The notes below the pieces were generated by a model. That model worked only from the letters and a program-made list of their open reading frames with translations. It searched no databases and was not told the origin of the DNA. The position numbers were made by a program, and so were the translations under genes. From the NCBI GenBank assembly GCA_017614655.1, contig JAGABO010000007.1, positions 1 to 6,603 on the forward strand: a DNA stretch of 6,603 nt, written 5' to 3'. The first letter of the stretch is position 1, and each line of letters begins with the position of its first letter. Below, one piece after another: positions 1-6,156 of this stretch. Origin of the DNA: Treponema sp. (GTDB lineage: Bacteria > Spirochaetota > Spirochaetia > Treponematales > Treponemataceae).

Positions 1-836
1 GTCGTGCCGAAGAATTTTTCCATGTCTTCATTACTGAATACATTCGGAGTTGCAACTTCCTCAAACGGCAAGTCAGTCTTTACCTGCGGCTTTCCTTCAG
101 AATCAACTGCCGCATCCGGCCTGCACGAAGCTTTTTCTACGTTTGCAGCATAACCGCACTTAGGACAGAGAATAAGTGTATCATCACCTACTTCGCTTTC
201 TACCATGAACTCTTCTGAACCGCTTCCGCCCATTGCACCGGTGTCTGCCTTTACAGGAATTACCTTAAGGCCGAGTCTCTTGAAGATGCGGTGGTAAGCC
301 TTTGCATAAGCCTGATAGCTTTCGTCGAGCGATTCATCATTTGCGTTAAGCGTGTAGCCGTCTGCCATGTTGAACTCGCGGCCCCTCATCACTCCGTAGC
401 GCGGACGGATTTCGTCACGATACTTTGTGTTAATCTGATACATGTTGATCGGAAGCTGCTTGTATGAAGTAAGTCCTGCACGGCAGATTGCAGTGTAAGC
501 TTCTTCTGCTGTCGGAGAAACAACCATATCCTGATCACCGCGGTTCTTTGCCTTGAGCATCTGAGGTCCCATCGTCTCCCAGCGGCCGCTTTCCTTCCAG
601 ATTTCGCCCGGTACGATAACAGTGGGCTTAAATTCCATTGCGCCCGAAGCGTTCCATTCTTCTTTAATAATGCTTTCTACTTTTCTGTAAGCCTTTAATC
701 CGAGTGGCATGTAAGTATAAAGTCCGTTACCAAGTTTGCGGATTAAGTCTGCCCTCATCATAAGCTGATGGCTTGAAATTACTGCTTCTGCAGGGGCTTC
801 CCGCAGTGTTCTTAAAGGAATCTGTGAAATTTTCAT
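1..836 (-). CDS. proS: Prolyl-tRNA synthetase (bacterial type), N-terminal part, cut by window edge
   Basis: This is a class II aminoacyl-tRNA synthetase that charges tRNA-Pro with proline in the cytoplasm. Translating the minus strand from 836 gives 278 residues with no stop before the edge. The start MKISQIPLRTLREAP lines up with the E. coli ProS start (MRTSQYLLSTLKETP, from memory). Visible landmarks are SHQLMMRA (22-29), GLY..MPLG (38-46), ESGRWE (82-87), SPTAEEAYT (107-115) and motif 2, YRDEIRPRYGVMRGREF (139-155). GGSGSEEFMV (203-212) follows, then CPKCGYAANVEKA (224-236), which leads into the YbaK-like editing insertion of bacterial-type ProS. Motif 3 and the anticodon-binding domain lie off the window. 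An in-frame ATG nine codons upstream (863-861) is rejected because the homologous N-terminus begins at 836. No good Shine-Dalgarno precedes 836; only GAG about 4 nt away. The gene is divergent from ddl. Confidence 0.96.
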   Translation of the reverse strand, partial: MKISQIPLRTLREAPAEAVISSHQLMMRADLIRKLGNGLYTYMPLGLKAYRKVESIIKEEWNASGAMEFKPTVIVPGEIWKESGRWETMGPQMLKAKNRGDQDMVVSPTAEEAYTAICRAGLTSYKQLPINMYQINTKYRDEIRPRYGVMRGREFNMADGYTLNANDESLDESYQAYAKAYHRIFKRLGLKVIPVKADTGAMGGSGSEEFMVESEVGDDTLILCPKCGYAANVEKASCRPDAAVDSEGKPQVKTDLPFEEVATPNVFSNEDMEKFFGT

Positions 837-843
837 GCACTCT

Positions 844-872
844 ATTTTAATGAAATTCAACATGCACTTCAA
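844..872 (-). promoter_or_regulatory. proS: Candidate proS promoter
   Basis: On the minus strand TTGAAG (872-867, 4 of 6 matches to TTGACA) is followed after 17 nt by TAAAAT (849-844, 5 of 6 matches to TATAAT). Transcription would start near 837, directly at the proS ATG, which would give a leaderless or nearly leaderless mRNA. The AT-rich context makes chance matches likely, and a promoter farther upstream cannot be excluded. Confidence 0.35.
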
Positions 873-887
873 CTTTTAAAAGAGCAG

Positions 888-1064
888 TTATGGCTTTATA
901 AACCAGTTTCCAGTCAACATTCAGTTTCCGAAACCGCTCGATATCGTCGCTTCATGCTTTTTTACGCATGGAAACTATTCGTTTCTGACGCTTGCGCGTC
1001 AGGCGTAAAAAAGAATGATTTCGTAAACTGAATGTTTCCTTTGCACTGTTTTATAAAGCCATAA
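888..1064. repeat. 177-bp interrupted palindrome, MITE-like structured intergenic repeat
   Basis: The ends are perfect 15-bp inverted repeats: TTATGGCTTTATAAA at 888-902 and its reverse complement at 1050-1064. In the same register, with no bulge, AACATTCAGTTT (916-927) pairs with AAACTGAATGTT (1025-1036), and CGAAA (929-933) pairs with TTTCG (1019-1023). Further in, TCAT-C-TTTTTTACGC (952-967) pairs with 1003-1018 with one mismatch, after an 18-nt insertion found only in the left arm (934-951). The core holds two small hairpins: GAAAC/GTTTC (971-975/981-985) and CTGACGC/GCGTCAG with a TTGC loop (985-991/996-1002), which share base 985. The outer repeats are bounded by TA (889-890 and 1062-1063), as a TA target duplication would be. 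No ORF is inside. It sits between the divergent proS and ddl promoters. Whether it is a mobile MITE, a REP-like repeat or a structured RNA cannot be decided from one copy. Confidence 0.8.
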
Positions 1065-1093
1065 TATCCTTTCCCTATTTTCTAACAGTACAA

Positions 1094-1122
1094 ATGACAA
1101 AAGTAGAAAAGAAGTATATAAT
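1094..1122 (+). promoter_or_regulatory. ddl: Promoter of the ddl-murD operon
   Basis: ATGACA (1094-1099, 5 of 6 matches to TTGACA) is separated by exactly 17 nt from a perfect TATAAT (1117-1122). Transcription would begin near 1129, giving a leader of about 30 nt before the ATG at 1159. This is the best sigma70-type promoter in the window. It lies 30 bp beyond the right end of the palindromic element. Confidence 0.7.
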
Positions 1123-1146
1123 TTTCTTCATTAATAAATGAATTGT

Positions 1147-1150
1147 GGAG
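1147..1150 (+). promoter_or_regulatory. ddl: Shine-Dalgarno that fixes the ddl start
   Basis: GGAG lies 8 nt before the ATG at 1159. The in-frame ATG at 1138 has no purine-rich site upstream and would sit only about 9 nt from the predicted transcription start, so 1159 is chosen. Confidence 0.7.
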
Positions 1151-1158
1151 ATATAAAA

Positions 1159-2289
1159 ATGAATATAATTTTGATGTACGGCGGACGCTCGGGGGAGCAT
1201 GAGATTTCGCTTCTTTCCTGCGCAAGCGTTGCAAGGGCAATCAGTTCAGAGCACACCGTTAAAATGATTTCTGTTTCTAAAAAAGGAAAGTGGTATCTGG
1301 AAGACGACAGCGTTCTGACCTCTCTTAAGGCAGATCCAAAAGCTGTACTTGCCGTTCATGAAGACGAAGCAAAACGCGTTACGGCTGTTCCGGGCGGTGG
1401 AAAAGACGGTGCCTTTATCTGCGGCGGACAGGCTATAAAATGCGATGCAGTGTTTGCCGTAATGCACGGAACTTATTCCGAAGACGGAACACTTCAGGGA
1501 CTTTTCGAAATGTTAGGAGTTCCTTACGTTGGCTGCGGTGTTCTTTCCAGCGCAGCTACCATGGATAAGGACACGACAAAAATTCTCTGGAAGGCAGCAG
1601 GACTTCCTGTAGTTCCGGGCATCTGCATCACAAGAGCCGACATCAACGATTCAAAATACTACGACATCCTTATTCAGCATGCAATTGATGAACTGGGCTT
1701 TCCACTTTTTGTTAAGCCGTGTTCAGCAGGTTCAAGTGACGGAGCAAACAAGGCAGAAAACCGTCGCGAACTTAACTACGCACTTATGGAAGCCTTTGGC
1801 TGGGACGACAAGGTTCTTATAGAAAAAGCAATAAATGCACGCGAAGTTGAATGTTCAGTCACTGGAAATTCAATCACAGAAAATCCGGAAAAGCCATACA
1901 CACTCCTTAAAGCATACGGTCCGGGCGAAATTGTTCCTAAGCACACCTTCTATGATTATGATGCAAAGTACAATGATCCCGACGGAGCAGAACTTAAGAT
2001 TCCTGCCCTTCTTACAGAAGACAAGCTTAACTACATCCGCGAAACTGCAAAAAAAGCATACCGCACTGTAAATGCCGCCGGTCTTTCACGCGTTGATTTT
2101 TTCATCGATAAGGACACAGACAAAATCTATCTTAACGAAATCAACACGCTTCCGGGCTTTACTTCGATCAGTATGTTCCCGAAAATGTGCGGACACGACG
2201 GCCTTAACTTTACGGCATTAATTGATTATCTGATTAACGAAGCACTTGCGGCATTTGCAGAAAAAGAAAAACTCTGCACTTCTCGTTAG
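1159..2289 (+). CDS. ddl: D-alanine--D-alanine ligase
   Basis: This cytoplasmic ATP-grasp enzyme joins two D-alanines for the end of the peptidoglycan stem peptide. From the ATG at 1159 it is 376 residues, a normal Ddl length. Motifs in order: GGRSGEHEIS (8-17), HGTYSEDGTLQG (103-114), MDKDTTK (135-141), FVKPCSAGSSDG (184-195, ATP-grasp lysine and glycine-rich loop), IEKAINAREVECSV (221-234), TFYDYDAKY (263-271), SRVDF (310-314), and the metal- and substrate-binding NEINTLPGFTSISMFP (326-341). Tyr271 of the AKY motif is kept; in the family this goes with D-Ala-D-Ala rather than D-Ala-D-Lac synthesis. One oddity is Asp194 in GSSDG, where I recall Val or Ile in most Ddl proteins. It is the first gene of an operon with murD (39-nt gap, no terminator between). 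A longer form starting at 1138 would add seven residues and is less likely. Confidence 0.96.
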   Translation: MNIILMYGGRSGEHEISLLSCASVARAISSEHTVKMISVSKKGKWYLEDDSVLTSLKADPKAVLAVHEDEAKRVTAVPGGGKDGAFICGGQAIKCDAVFAVMHGTYSEDGTLQGLFEMLGVPYVGCGVLSSAATMDKDTTKILWKAAGLPVVPGICITRADINDSKYYDILIQHAIDELGFPLFVKPCSAGSSDGANKAENRRELNYALMEAFGWDDKVLIEKAINAREVECSVTGNSITENPEKPYTLLKAYGPGEIVPKHTFYDYDAKYNDPDGAELKIPALLTEDKLNYIRETAKKAYRTVNAAGLSRVDFFIDKDTDKIYLNEINTLPGFTSISMFPKMCGHDGLNFTALIDYLINEALAAFAEKEKLCTSR

Positions 2290-2328
2290 ACAAAACTTAC
2301 AATAATCAGCATAAAAAGGAAGAAGAAA

Positions 2329-3882
2329 ATGGAAGCACATGTTTATCCCGAGGGCTGCACCTTCAGTTCAATCGATGAAATAAAAGGAAAAAAAATTACC
2401 GTTATGGGACTGGGACTTAACGGCGGCGGTGAAGCATGCGTGCGCTTCTTTCTTAAGCATGGAGCTCTTGTAACTGTAACGGACATGAAAACCGCAGAAC
2501 AGTTAAAGCCAACGATTGATTCCATTGCGCAGGACAAAACTCTTCCCCTGCAAAACTTAACTTATGTTCTTGGCGAGCACCGGCTTTCGGATTTTTCTGA
2601 GGCCGACTGCGTCATAAAAAATCCCGGCGTAAAATATGAAGGAAACAAATTTCTTGCTGCAGCAAAAGCAGTAGAAACAGACATAAGCATTTTTCTTAAT
2701 TTTACAGAAGCTCCTGTAATTGCAGTTACAGGCAGCAAGGGAAAATCTTCTACGGTAAGTGCAATTGACTTTGGTCTTAAACAGGCAGGCTACACTTCTT
2801 TTCTCGGCGGAAACATTACGGTAAGTCCGCTTACATTTTTAGAGCAGACTTCTAAAGACACACCTGTCGTGCTTGAACTTTCTTCGTGGCAGCTTCGTGA
2901 CCTGAGGGGCAGAAAAATTTTAAAACCTAAAATTGCAGTCATTACAAAAATAGTTCCGGATCATCAGAATTTTTACGGAGCAATGGAACCTTATGTTGAT
3001 GACAAACGCCTTATTTATGCAGATCAGGATGAAACTGATTTTGTAATTCTTGATACTGATGAAGACGGCTACCTTAAGGAATGTCCTGCTCCAAAAGCCG
3101 GCTGCAAATGCTGGGGCGATGATTTTGCTTCTGAAGCAAAGGCAAAAGTTTTACGGTATTCAGTTAAAGAACTTCCCCAAAAATTCTTTGGCGTTTATCA
3201 GAAAAACAGTACAGACAAAAAAGAAGGAATACTCAGGTTAGACGGAGAAGAAAAACGCATTCTTGGAGAACTTTCTGTTCCGGGACTTCATAACCGCATT
3301 AACGTTTTAAATGCAGCACTTGTCCTGAATCTTATGAAGGTTCCTGCAGATAAAACAGAAAAGATAATGTCAAAGTGGCATGGAATCCCTCACCGCCTTG
3401 AATACTTTCATGAATGGAATAATTCATCAGACGGAATCAGATTTGTTTTCTATAACGACAGCTGTTCTACAGTTCCGGAAGCTGCAGCTGCTGCAAGCCA
3501 GAGTTTTGAAGACCGCGTTATTCTTATTACAGGCGGCACCGACAAAGAACTGGACTTTCTTCCTCTTGCACGTACACTCAGCACAGAAGACGGATCTAAG
3601 TTCATTCCATATTCAGTTTACCTTTTAAACGGTACCGGAACTGCAAAACTCACTCCCCTTCTTGAGGAACGCGGTGTAAAATACGAAGGCCCGTTTGACT
3701 CTCCGGAAGCCCTGCTCAACGAATTAAAAAAATCACTTTCCGAAAACTTCCTGTCTAAAAATCCTGGTGCCGGTAAATCTGTAAAAATTGTTTTTTCTCC
3801 GGGATGCACAAGCTTTGGAATGTTCAAAAACGAATTCGACAGGGGAAACACCTTTAAGGAACTGGTAAAAAAAATATTTTAA
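2329..3882 (+). CDS. murD: UDP-N-acetylmuramoyl-L-alanine--D-glutamate ligase (divergent MurD)
   Basis: This cytoplasmic Mur ligase adds glutamate to UDP-MurNAc-L-Ala using ATP. An AAGGA 8 nt before the ATG (2316-2320) supports the start. Landmarks: Rossmann-type GLGLNGGG (27-34) in the UDP-binding domain, P-loop TGSKGKSST (134-142), GGNIT (160-164), ELSSWQL (183-189), VPDH (209-212), Lys226 in DDKR at the expected carbamylated-lysine position, PHRLEYF (354-360), GGTDKELDF (402-410) and SPGCTSFGMFKNEFDRGN (490-507), a recognisable MurD C-terminal signature. At 517 residues it is longer than typical MurD (about 440-460), with the extra length spread over all three domains. The usual NDSKATN motif is replaced by NDSCSTVPEA (376-385), so the Lys and Asn of that motif are absent. 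D-Glu is assumed as substrate; L-Glu (MurD2-like) is an untested alternative. It follows ddl in one operon. Confidence 0.9.
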   Translation: MEAHVYPEGCTFSSIDEIKGKKITVMGLGLNGGGEACVRFFLKHGALVTVTDMKTAEQLKPTIDSIAQDKTLPLQNLTYVLGEHRLSDFSEADCVIKNPGVKYEGNKFLAAAKAVETDISIFLNFTEAPVIAVTGSKGKSSTVSAIDFGLKQAGYTSFLGGNITVSPLTFLEQTSKDTPVVLELSSWQLRDLRGRKILKPKIAVITKIVPDHQNFYGAMEPYVDDKRLIYADQDETDFVILDTDEDGYLKECPAPKAGCKCWGDDFASEAKAKVLRYSVKELPQKFFGVYQKNSTDKKEGILRLDGEEKRILGELSVPGLHNRINVLNAALVLNLMKVPADKTEKIMSKWHGIPHRLEYFHEWNNSSDGIRFVFYNDSCSTVPEAAAAASQSFEDRVILITGGTDKELDFLPLARTLSTEDGSKFIPYSVYLLNGTGTAKLTPLLEERGVKYEGPFDSPEALLNELKKSLSENFLSKNPGAGKSVKIVFSPGCTSFGMFKNEFDRGNTFKELVKKIF

Positions 3883-3892
3883 ATTGTACCAA

Positions 3893-3969
3893 CTCCTCCT
3901 TTTTTAATAGAAACTTTGGATTCACATCTGTATAATACTCATAAGTTTTTTTATTCCATAAAGGAGGAG
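3893..3969 (+). promoter_or_regulatory. Possible Shine-Dalgarno-masking pair upstream of the permease
   Basis: CTCCTCCTTT (3893-3902) is exactly complementary over 10 bp to AAAGGAGGAG (3960-3969), which contains the permease Shine-Dalgarno. Only RNA read through from murD would carry both arms. RNA started at the TATAAT at 3931 would lack the first arm and have a free site. A weaker AT-rich stem (3909-3916 with 3943-3950) followed by T-rich sequence lies inside the loop. The pairing is visible in the sequence; the regulatory role is inference. Confidence 0.35.
3908..3936 (+). promoter_or_regulatory. Permease promoter
   Basis: A perfect TATAAT (3931-3936) is preceded, after 17 nt, by TAGAAA (3908-3913, 4 of 6 matches to TTGACA). 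The transcript would start near 3943, leaving a leader of about 32 nt ending in a strong AAGGAGG (3961-3967) placed 7 nt before the ATG. The leader is too short and lacks the conserved core for a purine riboswitch. Confidence 0.55.
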
Positions 3970-3974
3970 AAATT

Positions 3975-5402
3975 ATGGAAAAACTTTTTAAGCTTAAGGA
4001 GAACGGCACAACTGTAAAAACAGAAATCATTGCCGGACTTACGACGTTCATGACGATGGCTTACATCATCGCACTGAACCCGAATCTTCTTACAGGCTTC
4101 GGTTCGCAGGGCGGACAGGGCTTGTGGAACGGAATCTTTCTTGCAACCTGTATTGCTTCTGCAATCGGTATGTTTGTTATGGCCTTTGTTGCCAACAAGC
4201 CGTTTGCAATGGCACCGGGAATGGGACTTAACAGCTTCTTCGCTTTTGTAATTGCGCAGATTGTTTCCATTACAGGTCTCTCTTACACAGAATCATTCCA
4301 GGCAGGACTGTGCATCATTTTGATTGAAGGTGTAATTTTTATTGTACTTTCTATTTTTAATATCCGCGACAAAATCGTAAACGCAATTCCGCTCGGTGTT
4401 CGTCTTGGCATCGGACCTGCAATCGGTCTTATGCTCATGAACATCGGACTTGGTTCAAACGCAGGAATCTATTCTTCTAAAGGCGGACCTTTCTTTGTAA
4501 TGCGCGACTTCTTCGGTTCACTTACTGCAAACTTTGCAAAAGACTCAATGGGCGAAGGCTACGGCATGATGGTACTCACTGTTGCTACAATGTTCATCGG
4601 ACTTTTTACAATCATCGTACTGAACCACAAGAAAGTAAAGGGAGCCGTAATTCTTGGAATGCTTGCAGCAAGCGTTCTCTTCTGGGCAGGTGAAGCAGTA
4701 TTCTTTGATATAAATCCGTTTGCTGCCCTTAAGACAGCTTCATGGGTTCCTCCGTTTAAGGACATGGCAGAACAGACTCTGTTTAAATTCAGCTTTGCAA
4801 ATCTTGCACAGATCGGCTGGTTTACAATCATCACTCTTGTAATTACTTTCTGTATCATCGATATGTTCGATACAATCGGAACTCTTGTCGGAACAGCATC
4901 AAAGGCAAACATGCTCGACAAGGACGGCAACATGCCTCAGATGAAGGAAGCACTTCTTGCAGATGCAGTCGGCACAGTTGCAGGTGCATGTACTGGAACT
5001 TCAACAGTTACAACTTTTGTTGAATCAGCATCAGGTGTAGAAGCAGGAGGACGCACTGGTCTTACTGCCCTCACAACAGGAATCATCTTCCTTCTTTGTA
5101 TGTTCATCTCTCCGATTGCAGCAATCATTCCTCCGGCAGCAACTTCATCAGCTTTAATTTACGTCGGAATCATAATGCTCAGCGGACTCAAGAACATCAA
5201 CTTTGAAGACATCACTCAGACTGCCCCTGTATTCATCATGCTGCTTGCAATGCCTGTTTCCAGCTCTATCGGACACGGAATCGGACTTGCACTCATCACT
5301 TACACAATCATCAAGCTCTTCACAGGAAAGTTCAAGGAAGTATCTGTTCTTACCTACATCCTCTCTTTAATCTTCCTCGTTAAGTTCTTCCTGGCAATAT
5401 AA
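3975..5402 (+). CDS. NCS2-type nucleobase (adenine/guanine/hypoxanthine) permease, AzgA/PbuG group
   Basis: This inner-membrane transporter is expected to import purine bases with protons. At 475 residues it has a normal length for this group. The hydrophobic profile suggests about 12-14 membrane segments, including the re-entrant half-helices of the NCS2/UraA fold. Signatures: EIIAGLTTFMTMAYIIALNP (17-36), FAMAPGMGLNSFFAF (77-91), GVRLGIGPAIGLML (141-154), DMFDTIGTLVGTA (296-308), DGNMPQMKEALLADAVGT (317-334) and GTSTVTTFVESASGVEAGGR (341-360), followed by TGLTAL. The first and last of these strongly mark the AzgA/PbuG (COG2252) group. Substrate preference among adenine, guanine and hypoxanthine cannot be read from the sequence. 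It has its own promoter and terminator, so it is probably monocistronic, and no purine enzyme lies beside it. Confidence 0.93.
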   Translation: MEKLFKLKENGTTVKTEIIAGLTTFMTMAYIIALNPNLLTGFGSQGGQGLWNGIFLATCIASAIGMFVMAFVANKPFAMAPGMGLNSFFAFVIAQIVSITGLSYTESFQAGLCIILIEGVIFIVLSIFNIRDKIVNAIPLGVRLGIGPAIGLMLMNIGLGSNAGIYSSKGGPFFVMRDFFGSLTANFAKDSMGEGYGMMVLTVATMFIGLFTIIVLNHKKVKGAVILGMLAASVLFWAGEAVFFDINPFAALKTASWVPPFKDMAEQTLFKFSFANLAQIGWFTIITLVITFCIIDMFDTIGTLVGTASKANMLDKDGNMPQMKEALLADAVGTVAGACTGTSTVTTFVESASGVEAGGRTGLTALTTGIIFLLCMFISPIAAIIPPAATSSALIYVGIIMLSGLKNINFEDITQTAPVFIMLLAMPVSSSIGHGIGLALITYTIIKLFTGKFKEVSVLTYILSLIFLVKFFLAI

Positions 5403-5437
5403 GTTAAAAAGCAGCATCGGGATTTTTAAACTGAATT

Positions 5438-5488
5438 GCATCCTTAAAACTGAATAAACTAAGTTCAATTTTAGGGATGCTTTATTTT
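5438..5488 (+). terminator. Rho-independent terminator after the permease
   Basis: A 17-bp stem, 5438-5454 (GCATCCTTAAAACTGAA) with 5464-5480, has one G-T wobble and one C-A mismatch, a 9-nt loop (5455-5463) and a T-rich tail TTTATTTT (5481-5488). It starts 36 nt after the permease stop and separates that gene from the HTH/PIN cassette. A partial second copy of the left arm (GCATC at 5414-5418, TTAAACTGAA at 5426-5435) lies just upstream. Confidence 0.85.
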
Positions 5489-5508
5489 AATAAGAATTAA
5501 TTCATCAA

Positions 5509-5523
5509 TTTACATTTTGTAAA
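5509..5523. promoter_or_regulatory. Distal operator-like palindrome of the HTH/PIN cassette
   Basis: TTTACA-TTT-TGTAAA is a perfect palindrome with 6-bp arms. It differs by one base from the copy at 5542-5556, and the two starts are 33 bp apart, about three helical turns. This fits a dimeric HTH repressor binding on one face of the DNA; the likely ligand is the HTH protein encoded just downstream. Confidence 0.6.
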
Positions 5524-5541
5524 CTTTTCCTTTGTATTTAC

Positions 5542-5556
5542 TTTACTTTTTGTAAA
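5542..5556. promoter_or_regulatory. Proximal operator-like palindrome overlapping the promoter
   Basis: TTTAC-TTTTT-GTAAA has perfect 5-bp arms and overlaps the candidate -35 element of the HTH gene. A further half-site TTTAC lies directly before it (5537-5541). Binding here would block RNA polymerase, which fits autorepression. Confidence 0.6.
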
Positions 5557-5570
5557 TCGGCTATTATATT
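5542..5570 (+). promoter_or_regulatory. Candidate promoter of the HTH/PIN cassette
   Basis: TTTACT (5542-5547, 4 of 6 matches to TTGACA) is followed after 17 nt by TATATT (5565-5570, 5 of 6 matches to TATAAT). An alternative -10 is TATTAT (5562-5567). Either would start RNA only 0-4 nt before the ATG at 5578. Confidence 0.45.
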
Positions 5571-5577
5571 TAAAGAG

Positions 5578-6156
5578 ATGAAAGAAATCCTTAAATATTT
5601 AAGACAGACTAATAACCTCACTCAGGCGCAGATTGCACAAAAGCTCAATCTGTCGCGTCAGTCGTACATTAAATACGAAAACGGAAGCGTAATTCCAGAC
5701 CGGAATATTGTTGAACAGCTCAGCCGGATTTACCGCGTCAGTGTTGATTTTATTCTTCAGAATAAAGTTCCGTCGCCGTCAGAGTTTACTCAAGACAGCA
5801 AAAAAGTTCTGTATCATATTAATGAATCTTACGGCGCATTAGATGTTGCTTCCGGTTCTAATCCTTCCCTTTCGATGCCGGCTGCAAAAAAGAAACCTAA
5901 ATCCTATGATGCTTATTTTGACGGAAACACGGTGCGCGTCCTTAATGCAGAAGCTGCAGAGTTTAAGTCAGGTCAGAGGTTTAAACTCATTGAACTTTCC
6001 GAAGAGGAAGAAGAAGAACGTAAAAACAAAAGCTGGGAGAAAATGATGAAAATCATCCAAAAAATAGGTTTCTACAACAAAGCACCTGATGATGATCCTT
6101 ATTATAAAGAAGCCCTTTATGAGGCTCTTATGGAGAAATATGACCGCGCTGATTGA
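5578..6156 (+). CDS. Composite XRE-type HTH protein, probable antitoxin and autorepressor
   Basis: Residues 1-60 form a Cro/C1-type HTH: LTQAQIAQKLNLSRQSYIKY (14-33), then ENGSVIPD, with the hydrophobic helix EQLSRIYRVSVDFIL (46-60). A low-complexity linker follows (about 64-107, ending in a Lys-rich patch, KKKPK). Residues 109-139 (YDAYFDGNTVRVLN...GQRFKLIEL) have the short beta-strand pattern of AbrB/DUF104-like antitoxin segments; this likeness is judged by eye. The C-terminus is an acidic run (EEEEEE, 142-147) and amphipathic helices (151-190), a usual toxin-binding arrangement. The gene overlaps the PIN gene by 17 bp and is preceded by twin palindromes, both typical of type II toxin-antitoxin operons. 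No spaced Shine-Dalgarno exists: AAAGAG touches the ATG, so initiation may be leaderless. The DNA-binding call is strong; the antitoxin role is inferred from context. Confidence 0.85.
   Translation: MKEILKYLRQTNNLTQAQIAQKLNLSRQSYIKYENGSVIPDRNIVEQLSRIYRVSVDFILQNKVPSPSEFTQDSKKVLYHINESYGALDVASGSNPSLSMPAAKKKPKSYDAYFDGNTVRVLNAEAAEFKSGQRFKLIELSEEEEEERKNKSWEKMMKIIQKIGFYNKAPDDDPYYKEALYEALMEKYDRAD

Noticed and set aside
837..863. Alternative proS start nine codons upstream (MLNFIKIEC)
   Set aside because: The family N-terminus aligns with the ATG at 836, and the added residues have no counterpart in E. coli ProS.
985..1002. Short inverted repeat as a CRISPR repeat
   Set aside because: It occurs once in the window, with no repeat-spacer periodicity; it is the core hairpin of the larger palindrome.
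888..1064. Palindromic element as an ordinary intrinsic terminator
   Set aside because: The flanking genes are divergent, so neither needs a terminator here, and no U-run follows the outer stem.
1138..1158. Alternative longer ddl start at the ATG at 1138
   Set aside because: No Shine-Dalgarno, too close to the predicted transcription start, and Ddl homology begins at the second ATG, which has GGAG at the right spacing.
1921..1980. VanA-like D-Ala-D-Lac ligase (glycopeptide resistance)
   Set aside because: The YDYDAKY motif with its final Tyr is typical of D-Ala-D-Ala ligases, and no vanH- or vanX-like genes are nearby.
1835..2071. Plus-strand open frame inside ddl
   Set aside because: It overlaps well-matched Ddl motifs in another frame and has low-complexity composition.
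3883..3974. Purine riboswitch upstream of the nucleobase permease
   Set aside because: The expected junction motifs and paired loops are not visible, and RNA from the permease's own promoter leaves a leader of only about 32 nt.
4559..5128. Minus-strand open frames inside the permease gene (4559-4933 and 4937-5128)
   Set aside because: They are antisense shadows of strongly conserved permease codons, without ribosome binding sites or recognisable protein features.
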